From: Negativicutes bacterium
GTDB taxonomy: Bacteria; Bacillota; Negativicutes; JAAYSF01
Assembly: GCA_028707635.1 (NCBI GenBank)
Contig: JAQWAQ010000006.1
Span: 1-54,584, forward strand
DNA length: 54,584 nt
Reading direction: 5' to 3'
The position numbers were made by a program, and so were the translations under genes. Shown one piece after another: positions 32,020-40,637 of this stretch; position 1 is the stretch's first letter; every line of letters begins with the position of its first letter. The notes beneath the pieces were generated by a model. That model did no database searches. It was not told where the DNA came from and saw only the letters and a list, made by a program, of their open reading frames with translations.

Positions 32020-32646
32020 ATGTCCATTGACAAAGAAGAAATACCGTTAGAGTATTTACCGGAGGAAACCTTACTAAGTGAATTTGTAACCTCGTCTGCT
32101 GCAAAGCAACTGATTGCAGAATATAAAAGCATATATAATATTTTGTTGCGTACGTCGGAAAAACAATTGGCTCGTGTCAACGGTATGGGAAAGTCTAAGA
32201 TCAAGAAGATAGTCTATATTAAGGAAGTTATTCAACGGATTGAGCAAGAACGAAAAAAGCAAATACACTGTATTGTTAGGCCACAAGATGCAGCAGCATA
32301 TTGTTCAGATATGCAGGACTTGCAGCAGGAAGAATTTCGGGTTTTGCTATTAGACACAAAAAATAAGATATTGGGGCAGAAACGTGTTTTTCTTGGAACA
32401 GTTAACTCTTCACTTGTATCAGCAAGAGAGGTATTTCATGCGGCTGTTCAAAACATGGCAACCAACATTATCTTATTGCACAATCATCCATCTGGTGATA
32501 CGGCTCCCAGCCCAGAGGACAATGAAACAACAAAACGATTGGTTAAGGCTGGGAAGATACTGAACATCCAGGTCATCGATCATATCATTATCGGTAAAAA
32601 TGGGTATTACAGTTTTAAACAAGACGGATCTATTGATAAAGCTTGA
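32020..32646 (+). CDS. radC: RadC family JAB1/MPN-domain protein
   Basis: 208 residues: an HhH-like N-terminus (ARVNGMGKSKIKKIVYIKEVI) and a C-terminal JAB/MPN domain with the metal motif HNHPSGDTAPSPED. RadC proteins were named for DNA repair but their activity is unsettled, and copies are common on plasmids and integrative elements. ATG 32020 has AAAGGAG upstream. Confidence 0.93.
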   Translation: MSIDKEEIPLEYLPEETLLSEFVTSSAAKQLIAEYKSIYNILLRTSEKQLARVNGMGKSKIKKIVYIKEVIQRIEQERKKQIHCIVRPQDAAAYCSDMQDLQQEEFRVLLLDTKNKILGQKRVFLGTVNSSLVSAREVFHAAVQNMATNIILLHNHPSGDTAPSPEDNETTKRLVKAGKILNIQVIDHIIIGKNGYYSFKQDGSIDKA

Positions 32647-32680
32647 GTCAGGTAGGCTAGAATGCTTACCTGACTTCTGT
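32646..32680 (+). terminator. Hairpin after radC
   Basis: AGTCAGGTA (32646-32654) pairs with TACCTGACT (32667-32675), followed by TCTGT. The T-tract is weak. Confidence 0.6.
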
Positions 32681-32831
32681 ACATTGTCACATTTGGCGGA
32701 ATAAGAAGTTCCCGTATTAAAATAAAGAGCTTGAGGTTGTAAACATTAACGGAGAGTTAAAATTTTGGAAGTATTCTCTAAAGCCTGAAAAAATGCGGTA
32801 TGAGATAATTTATGTAGAGTGAGGTGAGCAA

Positions 32832-33092
32832 ATGAAACTGGCATATAAAGACAAGATCCGTCAGGTCGGATTAAACATCAGCTATTATCGGAGATACAGA
32901 AATTTAACTCAGATGGAACTAGCGGAAAAAGTTAATATCAGCAGCTGTTATCTCTCCCAGATAGAGAGAGGGTTAGTAAAAAACGCTGTTTCACTGCCGG
33001 TCCTCATTGCGATTGCGGACTCTTTAAATATAGAGCTGGCGGATCTTTTTAAGTTCCAAAATGTGCCTAAATCAAATGAAACAGAGGGATAA
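32832..33092 (+). CDS. XRE-family HTH regulator
   Basis: 86 residues with a standard helix-turn-helix (LTQMELAEKVNISSCYLSQIERG). It is the first gene of a small set with two membrane proteins 3-14 bp apart and likely co-transcribed. RBS GAGGTGAG precedes the ATG. A remnant-like open stretch (about 32727-32821) lies just upstream. Confidence 0.85.
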   Translation: MKLAYKDKIRQVGLNISYYRRYRNLTQMELAEKVNISSCYLSQIERGLVKNAVSLPVLIAIADSLNIELADLFKFQNVPKSNETEG

Positions 33093-33094
33093 AG

Positions 33095-33295
33095 ATGATT
33101 AAAGTGATTTTATTGCTGATCGTTGCAGGTTGTAGTATCAATGTAATTTATAAAGCAATAGCTGGAAAATCAACAGGACCTTATACCAAAGAAGTTGAGC
33201 TGCTTTGGGCAGGAGAAACTTGCGGAGGTTTTGGCAAAGTCATAGTGCTTATCGTACCTATAGTTTTACTGGTACTTATTTATAAATTCTTATAA
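33095..33295 (+). CDS. Small membrane protein, unknown
   Basis: 66 residues with hydrophobic segments at both ends (about 2-22 and 48-65) and a polar middle. No family recognised. It starts 3 bp after the XRE gene, so translational coupling is likely. Confidence 0.6.
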   Translation: MIKVILLLIVAGCSINVIYKAIAGKSTGPYTKEVELLWAGETCGGFGKVIVLIVPIVLLVLIYKFL

Positions 33296-33308
33296 GGAGG
33301 TAGAAGAG

Positions 33309-33629
33309 ATGGATTTTATTCTATTAATTATATGGGTAGTTTTAGGAACTATTTTATTCGGAATCCTAAACAAAGCGGTTCATATAACATATTTCGGGTT
33401 TTCCGCTATTTTTGGTACTTGGATCGGTTGTATGGCAGCTATCGCCATTGGCTTTTATTTTGCCGCTAGTTTTGTTACGTACATAGTTTCTCTTGTTGTT
33501 AGTTTTGTTACTGCCTATTATAAATGGATTATAGGGGTAGTCGCGGTACTTATTATTATGGTAATGCTAAGTAGTAAATCGGATACAAAACAAGATAAAG
33601 TTGAAGAATCTGTCGAGCAGGAAAAATAG
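33309..33629 (+). CDS. Membrane protein, unknown
   Basis: 106 residues with about three hydrophobic segments (3-20, 35-65 and 70-92) and a charged tail (SKSDTKQDKVEESVEQEK). AAGGAGGTAGAAGAG precedes the ATG. Nothing indicates a catalytic role. Confidence 0.65.
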   Translation: MDFILLIIWVVLGTILFGILNKAVHITYFGFSAIFGTWIGCMAAIAIGFYFAASFVTYIVSLVVSFVTAYYKWIIGVVAVLIIMVMLSSKSDTKQDKVEESVEQEK

Positions 33630-33703
33630 ATAAGCCAGAGAAAGACGGTAATGTGGTTATTAGGTCAAGGGGCAGAAGGGCCTTTAGCTGTCGGGAGAGT
33701 GAT

Positions 33704-34081
33704 ATGAAAAAATATTTCTTAAGTATGCTGGTTGTAGTTGGTTTGGTGTTTATTCTTGGAAATGCACAGGTAAGTGCACAGCACTTTGATTATGATGAAG
33801 CATGGGAAATACTAAATGGTAAATGGGTGGATACAGATACCGGTGCAGTTGTATATCCAGTTTGGAAAAGCAAAGATGGTTCTGAATGCAATATTGTTCC
33901 AAATACCGGATATACAAATCCTAGAGGGGAGAGTAAAATCTTCTTTGATTATAAAGGGGTACGAGCTAATATGCGTGTTACTTACTATCCAGGTCAAGAT
34001 AAGTACTATGGTGTAATGATTATCTATGATCAAAAGTTACAATCATACAAGGTTATACATGAATGCTTGGCAAAAGAATAA
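33704..34081 (+). CDS. Secreted protein, unknown
   Basis: 125 residues from ATG 33704. The N-terminus (KKYFLSMLVVVGLVFILGNAQVSAQ) is a clear signal peptide with a likely cleavage after an AxA-type site (VSA-Q). The mature part is rich in Tyr, Asp and Gly. No family recognised. A longer reading from 33653 lacks a good ribosome binding site. Confidence 0.7.
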   Translation: MKKYFLSMLVVVGLVFILGNAQVSAQHFDYDEAWEILNGKWVDTDTGAVVYPVWKSKDGSECNIVPNTGYTNPRGESKIFFDYKGVRANMRVTYYPGQDKYYGVMIIYDQKLQSYKVIHECLAKE

Positions 34082-34124
34082 ATAATTAACTCCATATTTC
34101 TTTAGAGAGAGCTTTAAAAATATT

Positions 34125-34158
34125 TAGGCACTGACATAACGTTCAGTGCCTATTTTTT
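34125..34158 (+). terminator. Terminator after the secreted-protein gene
   Basis: TAGGCACTGA (34125-34134) pairs with TCAGTGCCTA (34143-34152), followed by TTTTTT. Confidence 0.88.
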
Positions 34159-34213
34159 GCCTTTTATCAATGACCTAATTTATAAATAAATTAAATTTAG
34201 AGGAGAATGACAA

Positions 34214-35323
34214 ATGAAACAAGGCAGAACTTTATTAGAGTTGGGATCCGAACTTGACCGGCAAAGAAAAGCCCGCAAGGACTTTATTGCAGATACCCGT
34301 AATCTCGAAGTTGAGACAACAGGGAAAAATTCCGTGTTGTCGCTTAGCATGGATAATACGATGGCAAAATTTATACTCAATGACCTTGCTCATCAGCAAA
34401 TCGCATCCCGACTACAAATTCCGTACCGGTATTATCAGAAAATGCGGGAAGAATATCCATCCCTTTTAGATGACAATATAAACAGCTGGTTTATGAAAGC
34501 TCCTGAACGCAGGATGATTCGTACCCTTGATGGTGATGTCAGAGCATTTTTATCGGACCGTTACCGTCGCTTGGATAATCTTGAACTTTGCGGAGCGGTA
34601 CTGCCGGTCATTCAAGAAATGAAAGGTGCGGAGATTATATCTTGCGATGTAACCGAAACGCATCTGTTCTTAAAAGTTATCAATAAGAAGCTTAAGGCTG
34701 AAGTATCAATTGGTGACGTAGTACAGGCTGGAATTGTGATTAGCAATTCCGAGGTCGGGCTCGGCAGTCTAAAAGTTGAACCGCTAGTCTATCGTCTAGC
34801 TTGTAAAAACGGTCTTATTGTTAAAGACTTTGCTCAGAAACGCTACCATGTGGGAAAACAAGTTGATACGGTAGAATCGGCTTATGAACTTTACTCCGAT
34901 GAAACCTTGCAGGCCGATGATAAGGCTTTCTTCATGAAGGTACAGGATACCGTTCGTTGCGTAATAGATGAAGCAAAATTCATGATGACAGTAGACCGGC
35001 TGAAAGAGACCAAAAATGAATTTACTGGCCCAGATCCGGTTAAGACAATAGAAATATTAGCTGATAAATACTTATTAAATCAGAATGAACGCGGCAGCAT
35101 TTTGCGGTACTTTGTTATGGGTGCTGACAGTACAAAATACGGACTCATACAAGCAGTTACCAGAGCTTCTCAGGATGTTGAGGATTATAATCGGGCAACC
35201 GAATTGGAACGGCTTGGCGGTGAACTTCTGGCGGCTGTACCTACAAATCGAATGCTGCCTTCTTCTAGAGAACCAGTCATGAAGAATGTAACGCCTTTGG
35301 TAAGACAGCTTGAGATGGCTTGA
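34214..35323 (+). CDS. DUF932 domain protein
   Basis: 369 residues of the DUF932 (phage/plasmid-like protein TIGR03299) type: HQQIASRLQIPYRYYQKM, FLSDRYRRLDNLEL, GIVISNSEVGLGSLKVEPLVYRLAC and CKNGLIV. Family members are found on plasmids, phages and integrative elements and have no firm biochemical role. AGAGGAGAATG precedes the ATG. Confidence 0.85.
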   Translation: MKQGRTLLELGSELDRQRKARKDFIADTRNLEVETTGKNSVLSLSMDNTMAKFILNDLAHQQIASRLQIPYRYYQKMREEYPSLLDDNINSWFMKAPERRMIRTLDGDVRAFLSDRYRRLDNLELCGAVLPVIQEMKGAEIISCDVTETHLFLKVINKKLKAEVSIGDVVQAGIVISNSEVGLGSLKVEPLVYRLACKNGLIVKDFAQKRYHVGKQVDTVESAYELYSDETLQADDKAFFMKVQDTVRCVIDEAKFMMTVDRLKETKNEFTGPDPVKTIEILADKYLLNQNERGSILRYFVMGADSTKYGLIQAVTRASQDVEDYNRATELERLGGELLAAVPTNRMLPSSREPVMKNVTPLVRQLEMA

Positions 35324-35370
35324 TGGTATTCTACTAGTTATAAAGTATTAAATTGAAAGAAGGACTGTTT

Positions 35371-35499
35371 ATGTATGTAACGACATGCTTATCTTATGAT
35401 GAAGTCACGTTGGCGCTGAGTAAATCACAAGAGTCAATTACCGTACAACTTAAGAGTGATAAAAATATAAATATTACAGTTACCTTACAACCGATGTAG
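35371..35499 (+). CDS. Small open frame, unknown
   Basis: 42 residues starting ATG 35371 with GAAAGAAGGA upstream and ending TAG 35497-35499. No family recognised. It lies between the DUF932 gene and the nuclease gene, in the same direction. Confidence 0.5.
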   Translation: MYVTTCLSYDEVTLALSKSQESITVQLKSDKNINITVTLQPM

Positions 35500-35624
35500 T
35501 GCAAAATTATTGGCGAAGGCCTTATAAATGCAGCGGCGCAAATGCCGGTTTATAAAAATATAGATAACGTTGCGGGTTCCGTGCAAGTAGAATTTAATTT
35601 GGGAAATGAACGGGAGGGAAAATT

Positions 35625-36527
35625 ATGCCAGCGCGACAGTTTATCTGCCCAAACGGAAATAAAGTCGCTATTCAAGATTGCCTAAAGTCTTGCTCTATGC
35701 AGCAAAGATGTATGTTCCTGCCAACACTTCGGGCGGTTGCCAAGTCGTTAGATAGAGGTATAAAAGAACCTACAGTAACAGAGCTTTTGGCTGGTACGAG
35801 GGAAACATACCTCAAGAAAATAATGGAGTATGCTGTTAATCCGCAAGATATTCTCTATGCGCTGCATGGTCAGGCCGTTCACACGATTAACGAAAATCAT
35901 ACTGAAGGCGAAATTCTGTCTGAGATTAGGTTGAATGACGATATAACCTCGGGCAAATTCGATCTGTACGGTAAGATTATCGACGAGGAAGAAGGCGTAT
36001 TGGGTGATTTAAAGGTCACGAGTTCTTATAAGCTCATGAAGGCGCTTGGTATTTATAAAGTAGATGTAGCAACAGGCGAAATCTATAAAACTGGCCTGAA
36101 AAAAGGACAAATGAAAACCAAAAAAGAGTTTCGCTATGACGGTATAAGGCATGTCATGGATTGGGCGATACAGCTAAATGCGTATCGCCTATTGCTTGAA
36201 GCCGAAGGGTTTACTGTAAATCGCATGGTAATACAGGCTTTGTGCCGTGATAGTGGACTGCGTATTACCGCCGAAAGAGGTATTGCTAAAAATATCTACC
36301 TTATTCCGATTCGGAAGATATCGGATCATTGGCTTAAACGTTATTTCACAGCAAAAGCACATAACTTGCAAAAAGCATTGGCAGACAGGATAATGCCACA
36401 TGTTTGTAAGGTGAAAGAACGCTGGCATGACCGCAAATGCCAGGATTATTGTCAGGTGGCTGAGCACTGCCCTCATGGTCAGACAGTGAAAAGCAGACTG
36501 GCTTTACCGCTAAAAGACGCGGTTTGA
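35625..36527 (+). CDS. PD-(D/E)XK exonuclease-like protein with two Cys clusters
   Basis: 300 residues. The fold region HGQAVHTINENH ... GKFDLYGKII ... GVLGDLKVTSSYK gives a PD-(D/E)XK-type core (Asp, Asp and Lys), as in RecB/Cas4-like exonucleases. Cys residues sit at both ends: C8, C19, C23, C29 and a C-terminal set CKV...CQDYCQVAEHC, suggesting an Fe-S or zinc-stabilised fold like AddB/Cas4. With the downstream ERF protein this resembles a phage-type exonuclease/annealase pair. Confidence 0.75.
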   Translation: MPARQFICPNGNKVAIQDCLKSCSMQQRCMFLPTLRAVAKSLDRGIKEPTVTELLAGTRETYLKKIMEYAVNPQDILYALHGQAVHTINENHTEGEILSEIRLNDDITSGKFDLYGKIIDEEEGVLGDLKVTSSYKLMKALGIYKVDVATGEIYKTGLKKGQMKTKKEFRYDGIRHVMDWAIQLNAYRLLLEAEGFTVNRMVIQALCRDSGLRITAERGIAKNIYLIPIRKISDHWLKRYFTAKAHNLQKALADRIMPHVCKVKERWHDRKCQDYCQVAEHCPHGQTVKSRLALPLKDAV

Positions 36528-36791
36528 TATTATGCGCAACATCATCAAAGTCCAAAAGCAATCGGCAATTCCTATCAGATAGTATATTGGACGGACGAAG
36601 CCTGCCGCGAGCGCGGTTTAGTCGCTTATGGCAGTCCGGATATTGGAATGGAAGAAGCCATCGAAGAAGCGGAGTTCGCTATTGAGAAATGCCGCTATGA
36701 TGTGGCAGAGGTTTATAATGGAAGGAAAATCACAATTGGGGACAGGCTGTATTCTATTATGGGTCTGATGATACAGGGAAAGTGCATATAA
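36528..36791 (+). pseudogene. Open stretch in frame after the nuclease stop
   Basis: The same frame is open from just after TGA 36525-36527 to TAA 36789-36791 and encodes an acidic protein-like sequence (SYQIVYWTDEACRERGL ... IEEAEFAIEKC). It has no good start codon near its beginning. A short ATG reading at 36532 in another frame stops early, so a frameshifted small gene is the simplest reading. Confidence 0.4.
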
Positions 36792-36880
36792 AAGAATGGC
36801 TGGTTTTGAGCAACTAGAAATTCTAGGGGCTTGCGATGCTTATTTCGCAAGTCTCCATTTATTTTTAAGGAGGAAGAATC

Positions 36881-37507
36881 ATGCAGAAACTAGCAAGTAA
36901 ACTAGTACAGGTCATGAAAGAGGTTTCCTATGTGGAGAAAAAGGGAAGTAATGATTTCCATCATTATAGCTACGCGACCAGCGCAGATGTGCTCTTAAAA
37001 GTGAATGCCGCATTGACTAGACACGCAATTTCGTCTATTGCTATACCGGAAGTACTTAGTATGGTCGATGTTATCGCAGCTAAGGGAAATACGGAGCATT
37101 TGGCGACGCTTAAAATGGATGTTATGCTTATTGATGCAGAAAGCGGCGAAACGGTTACGATTACTGGATTGGGATCGGGGCAGGACGGTGGCGACAAGGC
37201 TGTTATGAAAGCGCAAACGGCGGCTATCAAGTATGCCTATCTATTATCGATGGCAATTTCGACTGGCGATGATCCAGAAGCTGACGGTAAAACCGACGAG
37301 AGCATGGAAAAAGGTACTACACAAGTCGAAAAAAATCAAATGTCGGTGGTGCGGAAAAAAACAAAAAATGCTGCACAATCACAAACTCTGCTGACATGCA
37401 GTAATTGCGGTATAACTGTAACGCAGAAGGTTATGCAATATTCAGAAGCAAAATACGGCAGATCGCTTTGCATGGAATGTCAGCAAAAAGGTAAAGGGAT
37501 TGCGTAA
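36881..37507 (+). CDS. erf: ERF-family single-strand annealing protein
   Basis: 208 residues. The ERF signature GLGSGQDGGDKAVMKAQTAA follows an N-terminal VEKKGSNDFHHYSYATSADV. The C-terminus adds a four-Cys zinc ribbon (TCSNCGITV ... LCMECQQ). ERF proteins pair homologous single strands in phage and plasmid recombination. AAGGAGGAAG precedes the ATG. Partner candidate: the nuclease gene upstream. Confidence 0.88.
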   Translation: MQKLASKLVQVMKEVSYVEKKGSNDFHHYSYATSADVLLKVNAALTRHAISSIAIPEVLSMVDVIAAKGNTEHLATLKMDVMLIDAESGETVTITGLGSGQDGGDKAVMKAQTAAIKYAYLLSMAISTGDDPEADGKTDESMEKGTTQVEKNQMSVVRKKTKNAAQSQTLLTCSNCGITVTQKVMQYSEAKYGRSLCMECQQKGKGIA

Positions 37508-37522
37508 TTTAAGAAGTGATGG

Positions 37523-37563
37523 CACCAATTTTACTTTTGCAGTAGTGTATAGTAAAATTGGTG
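37523..37563. repeat. 13-bp inverted repeat between erf and the 553-aa gene
   Basis: CACCAATTTTACT (37523-37535) and its exact reverse complement AGTAAAATTGGTG (37551-37563), 15 bp apart. The right arm ends 8 bp before a possible TTG start, so it could be an operator as easily as a terminator. Confidence 0.7.
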
Positions 37564-37594
37564 TCACAATTTGGATTATGAAAAGAGATTGAGT

Positions 37595-39232
37595 ATGATT
37601 GGTTCGAAAAAATTGGAAGATGATCCGTATCAAGATATATATGATGAAGTTGAAGTGAATATAGATAGTGTAGATAAGGAAGATCTGTTTGCTTACTGCC
37701 TGGAAATATGTAAAAAAATATTTTCTGTTGCGGAGGTTGATTTTGGGAAGGAACCATTAAACTTGCCGAAAGGCTTTCTTGATGAAATTGGTATTCACTT
37801 GCTGGAATTTCGCAGGACTAAAATTATATCGCCAGAAGATTCGTTGCGAAGAATAAAGTATACGTTTTGGAGTCGTGCTTGTGATAAATATGGTGCTGAT
37901 GAACAATATAATGCGAAGCAAAAGCGGATAAGCTTAGGCAACTTAAAAAATCTTTTGAAAGATGTTCTGCCAGAAGAAAACAACTTGCCCGAAATCAATC
38001 GAAGGATACGACACATATGTACCTATTTACCATCTTTTTTTGGTTTGAAATATAATAAGAATGATTCGGCTGAATTACGATTTGAAAAATTGCGATTAAT
38101 TCTTATTCTCTATTCGTTTAAAGAAAATATGGGTTTCGATCTTGGTTATCTGATGAAAAGGGTATCGCTAAAAACTACATATCTGTCGCCAGAATATAGA
38201 AAGGGAGTTTCCTATGTGAAAGAAATGGTAGGGCATAGGTTATCTTTTGCTGATATTATGCATTTAGAACATTGGGTTAGCACCGAGTACAATTGTATTC
38301 GATTACTGGATAAGGAGCTTATAAGTTCAACCTTACGACAGATGGACTTTGTGAATTGTGCTAGAAGCAGAATGGTTATGAAAAAGCTATATGTTTTACT
38401 TTGTGAACGATTAACTTCGGCTAATCATCGTAAACATGCATTGCAGGCAGAAGTTCCAGTGGAAGTGGATGCCTACATTCATTTTGCAGAACAGGCGATT
38501 TTCGGTGATTTTTCTATTAGCAGCGTTAAGCAAATGAGATGGATGAATATCGAACCTGACATCTATGAAGTTGTAGCTGCGATTAAGAAAAAAAGTAAAC
38601 AAGATGAAATCTTTGTTGATATTGATGCGATTAGAGAATTTATTGGACGGAATAAATATGAAATTGCTAATTTAATTACAAATAATAAGGCAGAGCACAA
38701 AGACCGAGTGCGGATATTACATAGAAATAGTATTCGTGATTACTTAATGATGGTGCGGATTTATCAGTTTGGTTTCCATATAAAGGAAGAAGAGCGGTTG
38801 ATTATTCAGACAGATACTTTATTATGGTTAATTTTTTTATATGAAGGATGTAAGCGGAACACGATTGATTTTTCATTAGTGGATAGGATTGCTAAAAGTG
38901 CTAGAAAGAAGAACGTACATTCGATTTTGTCAAGCCTTATTGACAATGAACGGGATGAACAATTCCTAACAGAAAATTGGAAGTATGTAAAAATTATCAA
39001 TTGGTTAGTCCATAAAATGTTTATGATTCAAACCTACAGGACTCCGTATATCGTTGCTTTAGAGCGGAGGGCGCAAAAAAAGATCAGGCGATTTTGGAGA
39101 AATAATATCCCAATTTTAGATAATGGTAAGTCAAGCTGTAAATATCAATGTATAGAGGAGATTAGCAAAGAACTGCTTAACAGAAGCGATATACAAAATA
39201 TTGTTTATGAAATAGAAAATAATAGGTCTTAA
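37595..39232 (+). CDS. Hypothetical protein of about 545 aa
   Basis: A large, charged, mostly helical protein with no recognised family. Visible stretches include VSLKTTYLSPEYRKGVSYVK, FADIMHLEHWVSTEY and a C-terminal basic patch (RRAQKKIRRFWRN). A regular leucine/isoleucine pattern suggests helical bundles. ATG 37595 and TTG 37571 are both possible starts. It is the largest unexplained gene of the element and lies between the recombination and mobilization genes. Confidence 0.6.
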   Translation: MIGSKKLEDDPYQDIYDEVEVNIDSVDKEDLFAYCLEICKKIFSVAEVDFGKEPLNLPKGFLDEIGIHLLEFRRTKIISPEDSLRRIKYTFWSRACDKYGADEQYNAKQKRISLGNLKNLLKDVLPEENNLPEINRRIRHICTYLPSFFGLKYNKNDSAELRFEKLRLILILYSFKENMGFDLGYLMKRVSLKTTYLSPEYRKGVSYVKEMVGHRLSFADIMHLEHWVSTEYNCIRLLDKELISSTLRQMDFVNCARSRMVMKKLYVLLCERLTSANHRKHALQAEVPVEVDAYIHFAEQAIFGDFSISSVKQMRWMNIEPDIYEVVAAIKKKSKQDEIFVDIDAIREFIGRNKYEIANLITNNKAEHKDRVRILHRNSIRDYLMMVRIYQFGFHIKEEERLIIQTDTLLWLIFLYEGCKRNTIDFSLVDRIAKSARKKNVHSILSSLIDNERDEQFLTENWKYVKIINWLVHKMFMIQTYRTPYIVALERRAQKKIRRFWRNNIPILDNGKSSCKYQCIEEISKELLNRSDIQNIVYEIENNRS

Positions 39233-39238
39233 TAAAAG

Positions 39239-39280
39239 ATAACCGTTACCAACAAAACGTCTGGTAACGGTTATTTTTAT
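39239..39280 (+). terminator. Terminator after the hypothetical gene
   Basis: ATAACCGTTACCA (39239-39251) pairs with TGGTAACGGTTAT (39262-39274), followed by TTTTAT. Confidence 0.85.
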
Positions 39281-39448
39281 TTGTGACCAAAACAATATGT
39301 AAAATAACGGTAATAATGGAAAATACTTTTGTATAATTATTTGCGTTTTATGAATCTGTACCTCCATTTGATATAGTTAGCCTGCCGGCAAAATTATTTA
39401 TAATTGTTTTTTCTAAGATAGGAGTTGTGATCCAAACGGAGGGATATT

Positions 39449-39850
39449 ATGTCGAAGAAAAAGATACAGAGGAAAGAGCGCGTAAAGTGGCGGCGTATAA
39501 CAATCAGTGTTTCTGGCGAACTTTACGAGTTGCTGGAACACCGAGCAGGATTAGCGGGGGTTTCCATGAGCCGGCTTGCCTTTTCCGTGCTCAAACGGAA
39601 AAAAGTTGTGATTGTTCCCGGATTTAGTGAGTTTGTATGCCAAATGAAACAGATTTGCAGGGAATTAAATGCAACCCACAGTGATCCACAAGTGGTACGT
39701 GAACTGGCTGTTAGCCTCAATCGTAATATTGAATTCTTTGAAGAGGCCACATCTGGGGTTCTCTATCCTCGGTTGATCGAAACTAATTCAGCTAAATATG
39801 AAGTTGCTAGGCCTTCTAAACAATTTTTCAAGAACCTAGTCGAGGTGTAG
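39449..39850 (+). CDS. MobC-like ribbon-helix-helix mobilization protein
   Basis: 133 residues. The basic N-terminus leads to a ribbon-helix-helix-like part (RRITISVSGELYELLEHRAG ... MSRLAFSVLKRKK), then a helical region with CRELNATHSDPQVVRELA. MobC-type proteins help the relaxase open oriT. Next gene 5 bp away. CGGAGGG precedes the ATG. The 39281-39448 stretch upstream is a reasonable place for an oriT, but I see no recognisable nick site. Confidence 0.7.
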   Translation: MSKKKIQRKERVKWRRITISVSGELYELLEHRAGLAGVSMSRLAFSVLKRKKVVIVPGFSEFVCQMKQICRELNATHSDPQVVRELAVSLNRNIEFFEEATSGVLYPRLIETNSAKYEVARPSKQFFKNLVEV

Positions 39851-39855
39851 CGGGT

Positions 39856-40155
39856 ATGGAGATGAAAAGAATTCCGTTAACTGTACCAATGAAAGAGTAT
39901 TTACGGCTTAAATGTGAGGCTGATTTAGCGGAGCAGTCTATGAACCGTTACCTTTCTAAACTGCTAAAGAAACGCAAAGTGCTGATCTATCCCCAAATGC
40001 GGCAAGTCTACGCTGAACTGTATCGGATACGCACAGAGCTTGAACGGCTAAAGACCGTTCAAAATGAAGATATTCAGCAACTAATCGGAAGGGTTGATAG
40101 GCTTTGCCGATCTTGCGATACATTCCTGGCCGGTTTAATCAAAAGTATCAGTTGA
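39856..40155 (+). CDS. Second RHH/MobC-like protein
   Basis: 99 residues with a similar layout to the previous gene: IPLTVPMKEYLRLKCEADLA and SMNRYLSKLLKKRKVLIYP followed by a helical tail. Possibly a duplicated mobilization accessory. It overlaps the relaxase gene by about 50 bp if the TTG start there is right. Confidence 0.65.
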   Translation: MEMKRIPLTVPMKEYLRLKCEADLAEQSMNRYLSKLLKKRKVLIYPQMRQVYAELYRIRTELERLKTVQNEDIQQLIGRVDRLCRSCDTFLAGLIKSIS

Positions 40156-40637
40156 AGCAAAAAATCCAGTATTTGGATAACCAGTTTAAGCGTATTTGGT
40201 TGGGAAAGCAAATTCCGAGAGATATTCTGATAGGGGCGCATGGGGTTGATTTTGAGACAGCTTATGAGAGTTTTATATTCTTCCATACGGCCTGCGGATT
40301 TAGTGGAACACGTCTTTTTTACCACTTGCTCCTTGATTTTGAACCAGGATTGGTAGACCCCTTTCTAGCAAGACAGATCGGGATAGAACAGTGCGGCTAT
40401 TTGCAGCAGCTTAATGCCATGTTTGTTTGGGGCGTGCATTGCACAGTACAGGGTGCCTCTCACCCGCATATACATGTTGTTATTAATAGCAGATTGCCGC
40501 TGCAAGGGAAAAAACTACAAATCAAAAAGAAGAATATTTTTGCCCACAAAGTTTGGGCAAATCAAGTTTTACAACGTTATGGGCTGCCGTTAATTACAAT
40601 GGACAGCCAAGATGATTGGGAGGAAGATAATGGATGA
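40104..40637 (+). CDS. HUH relaxase-type mobilization protein (short)
   Basis: 177 residues starting at TTG 40104 (MPILRYIPGRFNQKY). The metal-binding triad is in HPHIHVVIN (H120, H122, H124), the 3-His motif of MOB-type relaxases, which nick oriT for conjugative transfer. Candidate catalytic tyrosines are Y6, Y15 and Y23. It is a short relaxase core without the long C-terminus of MobA. Transfer would need another element's secretion system. Confidence 0.82.
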   Translation: MPILRYIPGRFNQKYQLKQKIQYLDNQFKRIWLGKQIPRDILIGAHGVDFETAYESFIFFHTACGFSGTRLFYHLLLDFEPGLVDPFLARQIGIEQCGYLQQLNAMFVWGVHCTVQGASHPHIHVVINSRLPLQGKKLQIKKKNIFAHKVWANQVLQRYGLPLITMDSQDDWEEDNG

